From Paracyclopina nana (taxonomy: Eukaryota > Arthropoda > Copepoda > Cyclopoida > Cyclopettidae): a stretch of DNA of 64,000 nucleotides. The notes beneath the pieces were generated by a model. The model saw nothing but the letters and a program-made list of their open reading frames with translations, made no database searches and had not been told where the DNA came from. The stretch is from contig JAGUCH010000003.1 of assembly GCA_019096065.1 (NCBI GenBank), forward strand, positions 868,001 to 932,000, given 5' to 3'. How positions within the stretch are numbered: the stretch's first letter is position 1; each line of letters begins with the position of its first letter. Below are positions 25,201-34,497 of the stretch, one piece after another. The translations under genes were made by a program, and so were the position numbers.

Positions 25201-28200
25201 GCAGTCTTTGTGATCATCTATTCTAGCTCTTCTTCAGTGTGCTTTTTCGTTCTTGGGATTGCGCAACTGTTAACGTTACGTTAAAGAGCGAAATTAATCT
25301 GAAATCCTTATGTTTGACCTGATTGGCATGCCTCTCAATGGCCAATGAGGATAGATTAAGGGTACATTTTTGTCCTGTCTTTTTCGGAGCAAATTAGGAT
25401 TCCGATAAATCGAGCCTATGCTCCTAGGGCGTGAAAACAGCTCGACTCTGAGCCCGATCTTATTTGCTCCGATATTTGCTGGACAGCCTGTACAAGAAAA
25501 ATTAATAGCTGAATATGGCTTTTTAGATCATGTTTTTGTTAATGATTTTAGGATGGGCCCTGGTCCAAGTAGTGGCTATGATCAACCTCCTGCTCACGCC
25601 AAGCAGCACGAGGGCAATAATGGCCCCGCCTATTCCACGCCCATTTATGCTGACAACAAAGGTGGCGTAGATGAAGACTATGACGAGTTCGATGACCTCA
25701 CCGTAGAGGAACTAAGGTCGTTATTGGACAACTTCAAGAACCTGTCCAAAGGCGAGCAAATGGACTTAATTCGCTACATGCGCAAATTGGAGAGCACCGA
25801 CCCTGAAAAGGTCAAGTTGCTCAAGCAATCGGTCAAACCGGGGTCAAAAGATGACCAAAGGTGAATAAACTTTGTTTATTAAGCGCGCGCGCGCATCAGC
25901 TGAAATGTAACAAAAGCGCACGCGCACCAGCTGCCTTTTAACAGACTGATTTTTCATCGCGGGGCTTCGTTTGATACATCGATTCGGGTTTGATTTATCA
26001 ATTTTGGGCCCAAACCCCTTGTCACCATGTGGTTTGATGGGGTTTCAAGTTTGGCGGCCCCCAGGATGCTCTAAGGGGGTCAAATGGGGCCTGGTCTTAT
26101 CAGCTGATTGAAACAAGGCAAATCTTTGCGGGGGCATGGCTGGAGGAGTGGAGGGCAGCCAAAATCAACTATGCCCCAATTCTTGAGGCCCCTGGGGGGT
26201 GTCCAGATGCCAGGGGAAAAAAGTTGGAAAAAGTCCTCGACAAGGCCAAAAAAAGCCAAAATTTGCATTTTCGGACCCAACTTTGAGGCCGATTATCTCC
26301 AAAGGCTACGGATGGATTTTGGATTTTTTTGCTCCAAATGGCAGATAAAGATCCAAATTAGTACCAAGAAAAAATTTGGGATGGTGTTATTCCTCGTTTG
26401 TCCGCTACAAGCTCTCAAAGTTGGACAAAATTCACTTTTTCACAGTAGTAACAAAATGGCTACTTTTCTTCTGTCAAAAATTCTCGATTGGTCACAGTGG
26501 CCAAGTTGATGGCTGGAGTGTGGGCCATTTGGTCTGGAGGACACCTCTAGGGTCTCAGTGGTTGGTATCAGGTCCAACTTCCTTGGTAGGGCTAGGCCAG
26601 GCCCAGCCAGGAGCCTTGGAGCCGAGCCATCGCGACGGCCATTTCGATTCAGTGGCAATTCCAAGGGCCTTGCTGCCAATTCTGGGGACAGATTGTTGAC
26701 CATTTGGCCTTGATCACTCCTTTAGGGTCCCAACAGATGATTTCAAGGCTAACAGTCAAGGTACAGCAAGGTCAGCTTGATCCAGGGGGCTCGGAGTTCA
26801 CTTGTGGCATTGGTGATTTGGCTACAGAAAGTCTTCGAGGGCCTCGATGGCCAAGTTCTCTGATCAGGTGAGGATTTTTTGAGCTGTATCACTCCTTTGG
26901 CATCCCATGAGATGATTTCAAGTTCAACTTTGATGGTGATCATCAGCTGACTGCTTCCAGGGCTACCAGAGCTTATTTGCCAACTCAGCTGCCAATGGTT
27001 CAATGAAAGGCAGCATGGATCACAGCCAAGACCAAGGTTGGAAAGTGGATTTTTTAGGCTGAATCAACTCAAATGGATGCAAGGAGATGAAAGAAAGTCT
27101 ATTTTTCATGGTGTTATGCTCCTTTCTTCAACCAGGAGTGCCAAAGCTTCATGGGAACAAAAGTCGAAAATGGCTTCAATAAAGAGCTCCTTTGATTGCA
27201 GCCAAGACGAGCAATGGCAAGTCACTTTTTTGCTCCAGCTCAGCTCAGTTGGTGCCAAGGAGGCTGTGGAAGGTGTAAACATTCAGGTGTTGTGCACCTT
27301 TCATGAATCTGGATATGCAAAACTTTACTGTGACAGCCAGAGCTCTTATAATAACAACTGCTACTCGCAAACGGAAAACGCTTCGCGCTCAAAAATTCAC
27401 GGATGGAACTCGACTTTTTTGGCCTGGATCACCTCAGTGGGTGCCAAAGAGAATTTAGAAGGTGTAAAATTTCAGGTGTTATGAAAAATGGAGAACACCC
27501 GAAATTTTTCACATTCCACAGCCTCTTTGGCACCAATGGAGTTGAGCTGGACCAAAAAAGTCAAGTTCAATCCGCGATTTGCTGTGCGCGAGCCCATTTT
27601 CATCCGCGAGTAGTAGCATATAGTATAATAGTGGCCATCACTCCATAAAACTTTGCCCAGTCCAGAATCATGAAATATGGAGAACACCCGAAATTTTTCA
27701 CATTCCACAGCCTCTTTGGCACCAATGGAGTTGAGCTGGACCAAAAAAGTCAAGTTCAATCCGCGATTTGTCGAGCGCGAGCCCATTTTCATCCGCGAGT
27801 AGCAGCATATAGTATAACAGTGGCCATCACTCCATAAAACTTTGCCCAGTCCAGAATCATGAAAAATGGAGAACACCCGAAATTTTTCACATTCCACAGC
27901 CTCTTTGGCACCAATGGAGTTGAGCTGGACCAAAAAAGTCAAGTTCAATCCGCGATTTGTCGAGCGCGAGCCTTTTTCATCCGTGAGTAGCAGTTGTTAT
28001 TATTTGAGCTCTGGCTATCACATGAAAGTTTTGCGCATCCAGAACCATGAAAGGTGCACAACACCTGAAAGTTTACACCTTCTAAATTCTCTTTGGCACC
28101 CCCTGAGCTGAGCTGGAGCAAAAAAGTGACTTGCCATTGCTCATCTTGGCTGCAATCAAAAGAGCTCTTTATTGAATTTATTTTCAATTTTTGTTCATAC

Positions 28201-29677
28201 GAAACTTTGGCACTCCTGGTTGAAGAAGGGAGCATAACACCATGAAAAATAGACTTTCTTTCATCTCCTTGCATCCATTTGAGTTGATTCAGCCTAAAAA
28301 ATCCACTTTCCAACCTTGGTCTTGGCTGTGATCCATGCTGCCTTTCATTGAACCATTGGCAGCTGAGTTGGCAAATAAGCTCTGGTAGCCCTGGAAGCAG
28401 TCAGCTGATGATCACCATCAAAGTTGAACTTGAAATCATCTCATGGGATGCCAAAGGAGTGATACAGCTCAAAAAATCCTCACCTGATCAGAGAACTTGG
28501 CCATCGAGGCCCTCGAAGACTTTCTGTAGCCAAATCACCAATGCCACAAGTGAACTCCGAGCCCCCTGGATCAAGCTGACCTTGCTGTACCTTGACTGTT
28601 AGCCTTGAAATCATCTGTTGGGACCCTAAAGGAGTGATCAAGGCCAAATGGTCAACAATCTGTCCCCAGAATTGGCAGCAAGGCCCTTGGAATTGCCACT
28701 GATTCGAAATGGCCGTCGCGATGGCTCGGCTCCAAGGCTCCTGGCTGGGCCTGGCCTAGCCCTACCAAGGAAGTTGGACCTGATACCAACCACTGAGACC
28801 CTAGAGGTGTCCTCCAGACCAAATGGCCCACACTCCAGCCATCAACTTGGCCACTGTGACCAATCGAGAATTTTTGACAGAAGAAAAGTAGCCATTTTGT
28901 TACTACTGTGAAAAAGTGAATTTTGTCCAACTTTGAGAGCTCGTAGCGGACAAACGAGGAATAACACCATCCCAAATTTTTTCTTGGTACTAATTTGGAT
29001 CTTTATCTGCCATTTGGAGCAAAAAAATCCAAAATCCATCCGTAGCCTTTGGAGATAATCGGCCTCAAAGTTGGGTCCGAAAATGCAAATTTTGGCTTTT
29101 TTTGGCCTTGCCGAGGACTTTTTCCAACTTTTTTCCCCTGGCATCTGGACACCCCCCAGGGGCCTCAAGAATTGGGGCATAGTTGATTTTGGCTGCCCTC
29201 CACTCCTCCAGCCACGCCCCCGCAAAGATTTGCCTTGTTTCAATCAGCTGATAAGACCAGGCCCCATTTGACCCCCTTAGAGCATCCTGGGGGCCGCCAA
29301 ACTTGAAACCCCATCAAACCACATGGTGACAAGGGGTTTGGGCCCAAAATTGAAAAATCAAACCCGAATCGATGTATCAAACGAAGCCCCGCGATGAAAA
29401 ATCAGTCTGTTAAACAAAATCGCACGCGCAACAGCTGTTGGTAATTAAAGGAGGCATGACTTCATAAGGTTTGCTCAATGTAGCTTCTTTTTCTCTGTGT
29501 ATTAGCAAAACTCCCATTAAAAACAATGACAGCCGGCCAAGTTCACAAGCATCTAGCTCTAATTCGGGGTCTAGAAGTTTGCTCGGAGGGCCGCCCCCTC
29601 CGCCTCCACCTCCAGAAGAGCAAGCTTATCCTCCTCATCAGGGTCGATATCCGCAGCAAGGAAGAGGCCATTATTAA
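10300..29677 (+). CDS. Large RS-rich protein with matrin/U1-type zinc fingers
   Basis: Fourteen exons: 10300-12113, 12175-14797, 15318-15564, 15628-15860, 15924-16132, 17147-17311, 17511-17666, 18007-18221, 18289-18572, 21414-21974, 22122-22350, 22485-22881, 25552-25860 and 29506-29677. Phases agree at every junction, and the total is about 2,537 residues. Features: acidic N-terminus, Ser/Arg/Lys-rich segments, a C2H2 finger (CYICNVSLEGKPNLKTHLGG, about 757-782), an Ala-Pro-Val-Pro run near residue 990, proline clusters, a second finger (CEICNLTAVGKSNLDAHREG, about 1526-1552) and a degenerate CLLC...H module at about 1610. RS repeats lie at about 1945 and 2092, a Trp-rich segment (EEWRIFWEKRY, DWIPYWAKK) at 1995-2045, and a helical region before polyproline stretches. 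Fingers of this kind with RS repeats suggest a nuclear RNA-processing role. I do not recognise a vertebrate orthologue. From memory it may match insect proteins called CG7065-like, but I am unsure. The gene could be two genes if the 520-bp intron 2 is misjudged. Confidence 0.78.
14798..15317 (+). other. Intron 2 of the zinc-finger gene
   Basis: This 520-bp intron has a GTAAGT donor and a CCCTTTAG acceptor. It contains an AATAAA near 14960 that could allow early polyadenylation after exon 2, giving a shorter protein with only the first zinc finger. Otherwise I see nothing in it. Confidence 0.5.
16169..16830. repeat. Foldback (MITE-like) element in intron 5
   Basis: The ends are inverted: CTGGTAAAAGGCAC at 16169-16182 and GTGCCTTTTACCAG at 16817-16830. 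Further inverted GGCACC/GGTGCC words lie just inside, so about 80-100 bp at each end could pair. The middle contains a short direct repeat of TAAGTTAAGYTGCCAA near 16506 and 16540. No target duplication is evident and there is no coding frame. Confidence 0.6.
17667..18006 (+). other. Intron 7 of the zinc-finger gene
   Basis: This 340-bp intron has a patch of alternating GCGC words at about 17785-17850 (GCGCGCGCTC, GAGCGCACGC) that could form small hairpins. Similar GCGCACGCGC words flank the palindrome in intron 13. Nothing else is visible. Confidence 0.4.
18950..19020 (+). repeat. tRNA-like module (degenerate)
   Basis: It has a B-box-like GGTTCAAATCC and an anticodon-arm-like TTGGTTTCTAGATTCAGCCAA, but a poor A-box and no paired acceptor stem. 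It is related to 55370-55440. I regard it as a SINE head or tRNA pseudogene, not a functional tRNA. Confidence 0.5.
19075..19145 (+). repeat. tRNA-like module (degenerate)
   Basis: It contains TTAGCGGTTTGAG (A-box-like) and GAGGTTCGAATCT (B-box-like) at the right spacing. The acceptor stem does not pair, so a SINE head or tRNA pseudogene is the best reading. Confidence 0.5.
19463..19532 (-). repeat. tRNA-like module, SINE head (minus strand)
   Basis: Read on the minus strand it gives ATAGCTCAGTGGTTAGAGC (A-box) and GAGGTTCGAATCTTGG (B-box), with an anticodon arm TTGGA-ATGCTAA-TCCAA. The acceptor stem is not complementary and the T stem is imperfect. The sequence following it on the minus strand is shared with the body after the tRNA-like module at 55505, as in a tRNA-derived SINE. 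Confidence 0.6.
19678..20430. repeat. Array of inverted TGTCGGACATTTT words
   Basis: About 750 bp is built from variants of TGTCGGACATTTTACAACTT and its reverse complement. The left block (19733-19910) and right block (20240-20425) are mutually complementary over about 170 bp, including the unusual segments CTACTGCGTTTTTTGCCCGA and CCCCCTAAAATG-like ends, so the whole forms a long foldback. A third partial block lies at 21083-21195. There is no coding frame, and there are no unique spacers as in CRISPR. Confidence 0.75.
20491..20878. mobile_element. Small TA-flanked inverted-repeat element (Tc1/mariner-like MITE)
   Basis: The 388-bp segment begins CATTCTGTCCGATTAAAATT and ends with the reverse complement of CAGTCTGTCCGTTAAAAATT, each followed inward by GGACGGT. 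It is bordered by TA on both sides (20489-20490 and 20879-20880). TA duplications and short inverted ends fit Tc1/mariner-type non-autonomous elements. It contains no transposase and is nested in the larger intron-9 element. Confidence 0.6.
23138..23505. repeat. Inverted-repeat element in intron 12
   Basis: About 60 bp at each end is inverted: AATGGTTAAATCAATTTCCG on the left (from 23162) matches, in reverse complement, CGGAAATTGGTTCAACCATT on the right (to about 23480). Weaker pairing continues outward to CCTTG/CAAGG. The size and the lack of coding sequence indicate a MITE. The element boundaries are approximate, and no target duplication was found. Confidence 0.6.
24272..24705. mobile_element. 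434-bp hAT-like MITE, copy in intron 12
   Basis: Terminal inverted repeats of about 30 bp begin CAGAGACTTATATA, with the two ends differing at two positions. The element is flanked by a perfect 8-bp duplication ATTTACCC (24264-24271 and 24706-24713). An 8-bp duplication and a CAG terminus are typical of the hAT superfamily. It has the same length and near-identical sequence as 32509-32942. No transposase is encoded, so it is non-autonomous. Confidence 0.85.
25942..29409. mobile_element. 3.47-kb palindromic transposon with TTAA duplication, in intron 13
   Basis: The element starts CAGACTGATTTTTCATCGCG and ends with the exact reverse complement. It is bordered by TTAA on both sides (25938-25941 and 29410-29413). 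The terminal inverted repeats are very long: about 1.3 kb of each arm (25942-27225 and 28110-29409) is nearly identical, with one mismatch in the first 130 bp. The centre is a 189-bp satellite. TTAA duplication is the mark of piggyBac- or Kolobok-type cut-and-paste elements, but no transposase is present. It lies inside a transcribed intron, so the pre-mRNA could fold into a long hairpin. Confidence 0.85.
27491..28057. repeat. 189-bp tandem satellite in the palindrome centre
   Basis: Three units start at 27491, 27680 and 27869, each opening GAGAACACCCGAAATTTTTC. The first two are nearly identical and the third drifts at its far end. The period of 189 is 63 codons, so one minus-strand frame stays open through all three units. 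Diverged units of the same period occur in opposite orientation in the left arm (27220-27480). I see no start context, splice signals or known domain and treat it as non-coding. Confidence 0.8.
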
Positions 29678-30162
29678 AAAGTGGAAAGACTTGAATCTGA
29701 AATACAAGTTCTTATGTTGTACTCATTTCCTTCACTTGCTATAAGTCTTCATTCAATTTACAAATAGAGAGAATTTTTGCACTGTCATACGTTTTCCTTG
29801 TGTTATAATTCACTTAACCGACTATTTATGTTACAAGATTTCTCGACAGTTTGAGGGACAATAAGAATTCGCCCTATTTCACAAGCAACTCCTCTAACTA
29901 CAAAGAAACAATTTACTGAGCGCACACTCGTAGCTACTAGAACAAGGAAAATTTGTTTTTTTGTGCACCAATTTTTAGCATTAATATGTTTTTCCGATTG
30001 CACATTATATGAAGAAAAGGAAAAATAAAGGACTTTTTTCATTGCTCTGTTAGGCATTTGAAACAAAAAAGGTTCATCATCTAAATTGTCTGAATATCAC
30101 AGCTGAGAAAATTATGAAATAAAACAGACTTATGAGTTTATCAGATATACAATGGGTTCACA
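29678..30162. other. Region after the zinc-finger gene; relic of a composite end
   Basis: It holds the 3' UTR and A/T-rich DNA. At about 29781-29833 there is a decayed copy of the end sequence seen at 19247 and 53077 (ACTGTCATACG...CTTGTGTTATAATTCA). No gene is visible. Confidence 0.5.
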
Positions 30163-31246
30163 CAGAGACTTAGATTACTAGAGAAGCGAAATTACGTGAC
30201 GTCATAGGGGGTGCGTGCCTCTTTTTTGGGACGCTCCAAAAGAGAATACTATGGCTTTTTGGCGGTGGCTGCCTGAGTTTGGGCTGGGGCTGACTTTTCA
30301 TTCCAAATATTTCAGAAATGATCCATTTGTGATCAATGTCATGTATAGTTTGAATGTAAGTTGACCAAGTGCCTCTAACTTTCATTTTTGACAGTTTTAA
30401 GGTTCTTATTGAAAGTTTCAACATATTTAAGAATCATTTTTATGGTACAGCCATTTTTTCGTTGTTAGCTATGCGCCCCTGGAAATGGCCAAACGATTAC
30501 AGATAAAGTCAATTCTTCGATTTATATGATTAAACTTGCGAATCTGGTTACTCTGATATCATTTGACGGAAAATCTCGGCCCCAAGGAAACCAAGCTAGT
30601 ATGTCTAATCTCTTTCTGATATAGCGCTGATTTCGGCGTAACCCAAAATGGGATTTTTAATGTCAAAAAAATGCCGAGTGTGGCATTTTTTGAAAGTATA
30701 CGTCTGTAATAAAGTAATGAAAAAGATAACTTATTGAAGCGTAGCAGAAAAGTGGAATGTTTACATTTTTAATTCGCTTCTCTTATAGACAAAAGTATCA
30801 TAACAATGATACGCCATCAAGTGACATTACTGGAGAAATACTTGGGATTTCAGGGTTCACGGTTTACACAACCGTACTACTTTTTTGAGGCTGAATTTAA
30901 AAAGAAGAATCAAAATAATCTCCAGACTTCTCAATTGGAGTGCCAAAAAACTTGCTCCATTGATCTTAATGATTTCTAACAGTTTAGAAAACTTGTAGCC
31001 AACACGAAACTAAAAAAATTGCTAATGCACACAAAAATTGCCCTAAGATCGGTCCTTTTTTATCCTTTTCTTGTTAGCCGATGTAAAAGATCCAAAATTC
31101 ACTGCACGCTCACATCAAGGGATCTTGTAGCACTGAATTTTGAATCGACTACTCCCTAATCCCAAATGTTTCAACTTTCCCTCCGCTAGGCGTGCTACTT
31201 GCGTTTGTTATTGTTATGTTACTGTTGTGAATAATCTAAGTCTCTG
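30163..31246. mobile_element. 1,084-bp hAT-like non-autonomous element
   Basis: The 15-bp terminal inverted repeats CAGAGACTTAGATTA are perfect, with a perfect 8-bp duplication GGTTCACA outside (30155-30162 and 31247-31254). The left 200 bp is related to the 434-bp elements (shared words GGGGGTGCGT, CTCCAAAAGAGA, TTTGGGCTGGGGC), so it is a longer relative. No long coding frame remains. Confidence 0.85.
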
Positions 31247-31584
31247 GGTTCACAGAAAAACACCTTCCAAAAGCCTTGCATTTGGGCCTAAGAAATTTAA
31301 AAGAGCTAATTACCCTCGTTTCAGAAAATTCTTAGACCCCTAAATGCCAGAGTTATCAACGGTGGTTGGAAACGACCAAAGTGGTCGTTTTAGACTTGAT
31401 TTGATCGGAAAAAAATTGGTGATCGGAAAAGTGGTCGTTTTTGAAATCAACCAAAAATAAAAAAAAATACGCACTTTTACAATTCCAATTTTTACAGGCA
31501 TATTTTTCCTTTTGGAAACAATCTAAGCTGGAGAAAACGCTTAAAAACGCTTGATCTCTAAAGAAATATAAAATCAAAGCTTGA

Positions 31585-32330
31585 CTTTCATGAACAATGG
31601 GGAGCAAAAGACAGACAAAATGCAATAGATGGTGCTGAATTTTTGGTTCTTTGGCGTACGAGTAAGCGTGCGTAGCAATTGCGGTAAAAATAGCGCCTCA
31701 AACAAAAAGTAAACAAAAAGTTTTTTAGAATTATAGGCAACAAAATGACAAAGAAAGCTCTCTTTTTGAGCTTGTAACAGTACAATTGATTCAAGGAACA
31801 GAATGGTACCATTTTGAGCAAGATTCATGAAAGTCACGATGATATCCAGACCTGAGCATGAAGGATCAAATAAGACAAAATAGCCTTACTTTTTGCAGCT
31901 CAACTCTGTGTTAGTTCAAAACAAACAAGTTCATCTAGTGTGGATTCAATAAAAAGAGCCAGTTTTTTGACTAATTAGCCATTTTTGTCAACTTGGCGGT
32001 GGGTTCACTACATACGACAGTAGTAAAATTCCAGATCACTCATGGCTTCGCCACTCGGTGATCTTTCATTTGACTACTCATGAGCGAAAAACCCTATATG
32101 GACTCGTCATCAGGACAGAATTGTTACATTTCTTACAATGAATTGAGGAAAAAGTATTTTCTGGTAATCATGATGGCCATGCTATAGTTGTTGTACTGGC
32201 ATGGCAAAAGCTAAGAAAATTGGAAAAAGCCAGCCCAAAAGTAGTGAACTGTCCCTAATTTTTAGAAATAGTCCTCAAAAACTTGGTAATATCTTTGAAT
32301 CTAGGGCTTTGAAAATAGGTATCTTTAGCA
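31585..32330. repeat. Dispersed repeat, copy 2
   Basis: It is similar to 3086-3690 over most of its length but carries about 150 extra bp near 31990-32145. Inverted GACTTTCATGAA / TTCATGAAAGTC words at 31581 and about 31823 suggest that its first 250 bp may itself be a small mobile unit. Confidence 0.65.
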
Positions 32331-32508
32331 TAGGAAATCTTTTAAACTACAAGTAGTTTAGAGAACCAAGGAGAACCAAAAGATACTCCACCTCTATTCA
32401 GAGAACCAGCCAATTTATATTGTGAGCCCACCTAGACAAGGCAGTTCTCAGCCCTCCATGGTTTCGACTAAAATCCGCTATTAGAAATATGGCGCTTCTA
32501 GTTTCGCC

Positions 32509-32942
32509 CAGAGACTTATATAACAAGAGAAGTGCTACTGGGCGAGGCTTAAGGGGGTGCGTTTGCAGATCTGCTGCACGCTCCAAAAGAGACTACAATG
32601 GAATTTTGGTGCGGGCTGGCTGAATTTGGGCTGGGGCAGACTTTTGGTTGCTAATAACTCCTAAATGAGTCCACTTAGCCAAAATAGTCCTATTTTACGA
32701 GGTGCTCAATTTTGCTAGGGCTATCTTTTGTCTTTTATAAATATTTTCACAACTTTAAGGAATTAAAAGTTATAAAACAGAGGTGCCAGTTGGCGTTTTC
32801 CTTTCTGGATCAATACAGCCCGCTGTCAATTTTATTAGAACAGCTGACCCAAATGATTTCAAAATCTCTAGTAGCACTTGGCGCGCGCTCGCGTGCAGTG
32901 AGAATGCAAGAAGTAGCACTTCTCTTTCTATATAAGTCTCTG
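32509..32942. mobile_element. 434-bp hAT-like MITE, second copy
   Basis: It has exactly the same length as the copy at 24272-24705, the same CAGAGACTTATATA ends and only scattered differences. Its perfect 8-bp duplication is GTTTCGCC (32501-32508 and 32943-32950). It is inserted inside the 1,900-bp element, so it arrived later. Confidence 0.88.
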
Positions 32943-33645
32943 GTTTCGCCCTATAGCTTCCGTAGAATCAGGCTTACTTTTGCTCAGTGCTGGGACATCA
33001 ATATAAAATACCGATTTCATGTAAGATATTTAGAAGTGACTAATTCTTTTACGCAAAACATTGCCAAACAATGCCGAGCGAAGAAAAAAATGACATTTCA
33101 TGCAAAAATTGCGTGAATTTTTTCCGTTTTTTGGTAGGGGCTCGGAAAAGGGGTTGATTTTTAAATGGTCTGGAAATTGTGGTCGCAAAAGTGGTCGTTT
33201 TGGGCCAAAAAGGTGGTCGGAAGCCTTAAAATCCGTTGATAGCTCTGCTAAATGCAGCGCTTTTTTTGGAAAAACTAGGGCTATTTTAGAATTAGATCAA
33301 AACATGAGCCTCCGTATTTAGAAGGGTTCAAGACTTTCCTCCGCGACTTCGTAGCACTTCGAAATAAGGTGAACCGTAGAGAAAAACGGGTGTACTCATT
33401 TTGTTCCGTTCGCTCCATAGGAATCCCCTAGAGCCCTAGATTTTGATGAGTAAATCGCTCTCAAAACTCAGTTCACAAAAACAGCCTAATGTGGCCGGCC
33501 GGCCTACGGAAGCACGACTTCCGCCCATTTTTGTTCCATCGTTTTTTATTTTATGTTATACTACTTTTTATTTGGCATTCGGTAATTCTACCAAGAAAAC
33601 AAGAATACCTCAAATTTTCCTTCGGATCTGAGCTGTAGTTTGAGC

Positions 33646-33676
33646 CAGAGACTTATATAGAATATATAAGTCTCTG
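33646..33676. repeat. 31-bp residual palindrome of two hAT-like ends
   Basis: CAGAGACTTATATA, three bases (GAA), then TATATAAGTCTCTG: the two 14-bp ends of the 434-bp family joined directly. The flanking octamers (GTTTGAGC, GTATTTTC) do not match. Confidence 0.7.
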
Positions 33677-33684
33677 GTATTTTC

Positions 33685-34135
33685 AGCTTGATCAAGCTTC
33701 TAGCTTTTTGAAATGTGTTCGAGCGATCCCAAGCTTTGAAAATACTTATCAAGCTCTTTCAAGCTCAAAATTTGACATTTCAAGCTTTTTTCAAGCTTTT
33801 CACTTTTTTAGTACTTTAAGATAAAAAATGGCTATTAGTAACCAGATTTGACAAAATTATCCAAAAAATTTAAAAATTGACAGCAATAGCTTTAACTTTG
33901 ATTATGTACTGCATTCCCTTAACTATTTGTTAATTTTAAAATCAGCCCTTTTTTCTTTTGATTAAAAATAGAAAAAGTTGGAAGTTTTTGGTGTCAAGCT
34001 TTTTCAAGCTTTGCATTTTTTTGGGCGTCAAGCTTTTCAAGCTTTTCATAATTTGGTTCAAGCGATCCCAAGCTTTTTGCTTATGAAGCTCAAGCTGGGT
34101 TTTAGTTTCAAGCTTTCAAGCCAAGCTGACACTCG
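33685..34135. repeat. Degenerate TTCAAGCTTTT-rich repeat
   Basis: Words like CAAGCTTTTTCAAGC recur many times in two blocks (about 33685-33800 and 33995-34130), and both blocks contain CGAGCGATCCCAAGCTTT-like segments. There is no coding frame. From here to 34497 I see nothing further. Confidence 0.6.
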
Positions 34136-34497
34136 TTCCATCACTAAGTCTAGTGCACCAATGGTACAACATACTGTGATCAGTATTTCACCTCAATTTT
34201 ACCCACTGCTTAAAAACCATCATGGATTTGTAATCCTTACGCTTCACGCATGCCCAGCTCAAATGATCTAAGGTGCATTTATGTTGCCCCGTCTTAGTCT
34301 CAAACTATTATATTAACTCGCGAATTGGATTAGATAGCTGAAAACCTCCTTATAGTAATGCTACACCTTAATTTGCAGTATTTTCCCCCACAATTTTACA
34401 CCACTGTAACACCCGACAAAATGGACCATGCTTAAAACAGCTGTGTTATCATCATATTTTACAACTGTTTGAACTGCATCAGCCATTTTTTTAAAAA

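Larger units (their letters stand above)
31348..33247. mobile_element. 1,900-bp hAT-like element containing nested insertions
   Basis: The terminal inverted repeats are CAGAGTTATCAACGG and, at the right, the reverse complement of CAGAGCTATCAACGG. Both sides carry the perfect 8-bp duplication CTAAATGC (31340-31347 and 33248-33255). Just inside, GTGGTCG/CGACCAC words recur at both ends. The interior holds a dispersed repeat (31585-32330) and a complete 434-bp element (32509-32942). No transposase frame is visible. Confidence 0.85.

Noticed and set aside
26080-29271. Matching open frames in the two palindrome arms as transposase fragments
   Set aside because: They show no catalytic or DNA-binding motif, lack starts with context and are short; arm symmetry explains the matching pairs.
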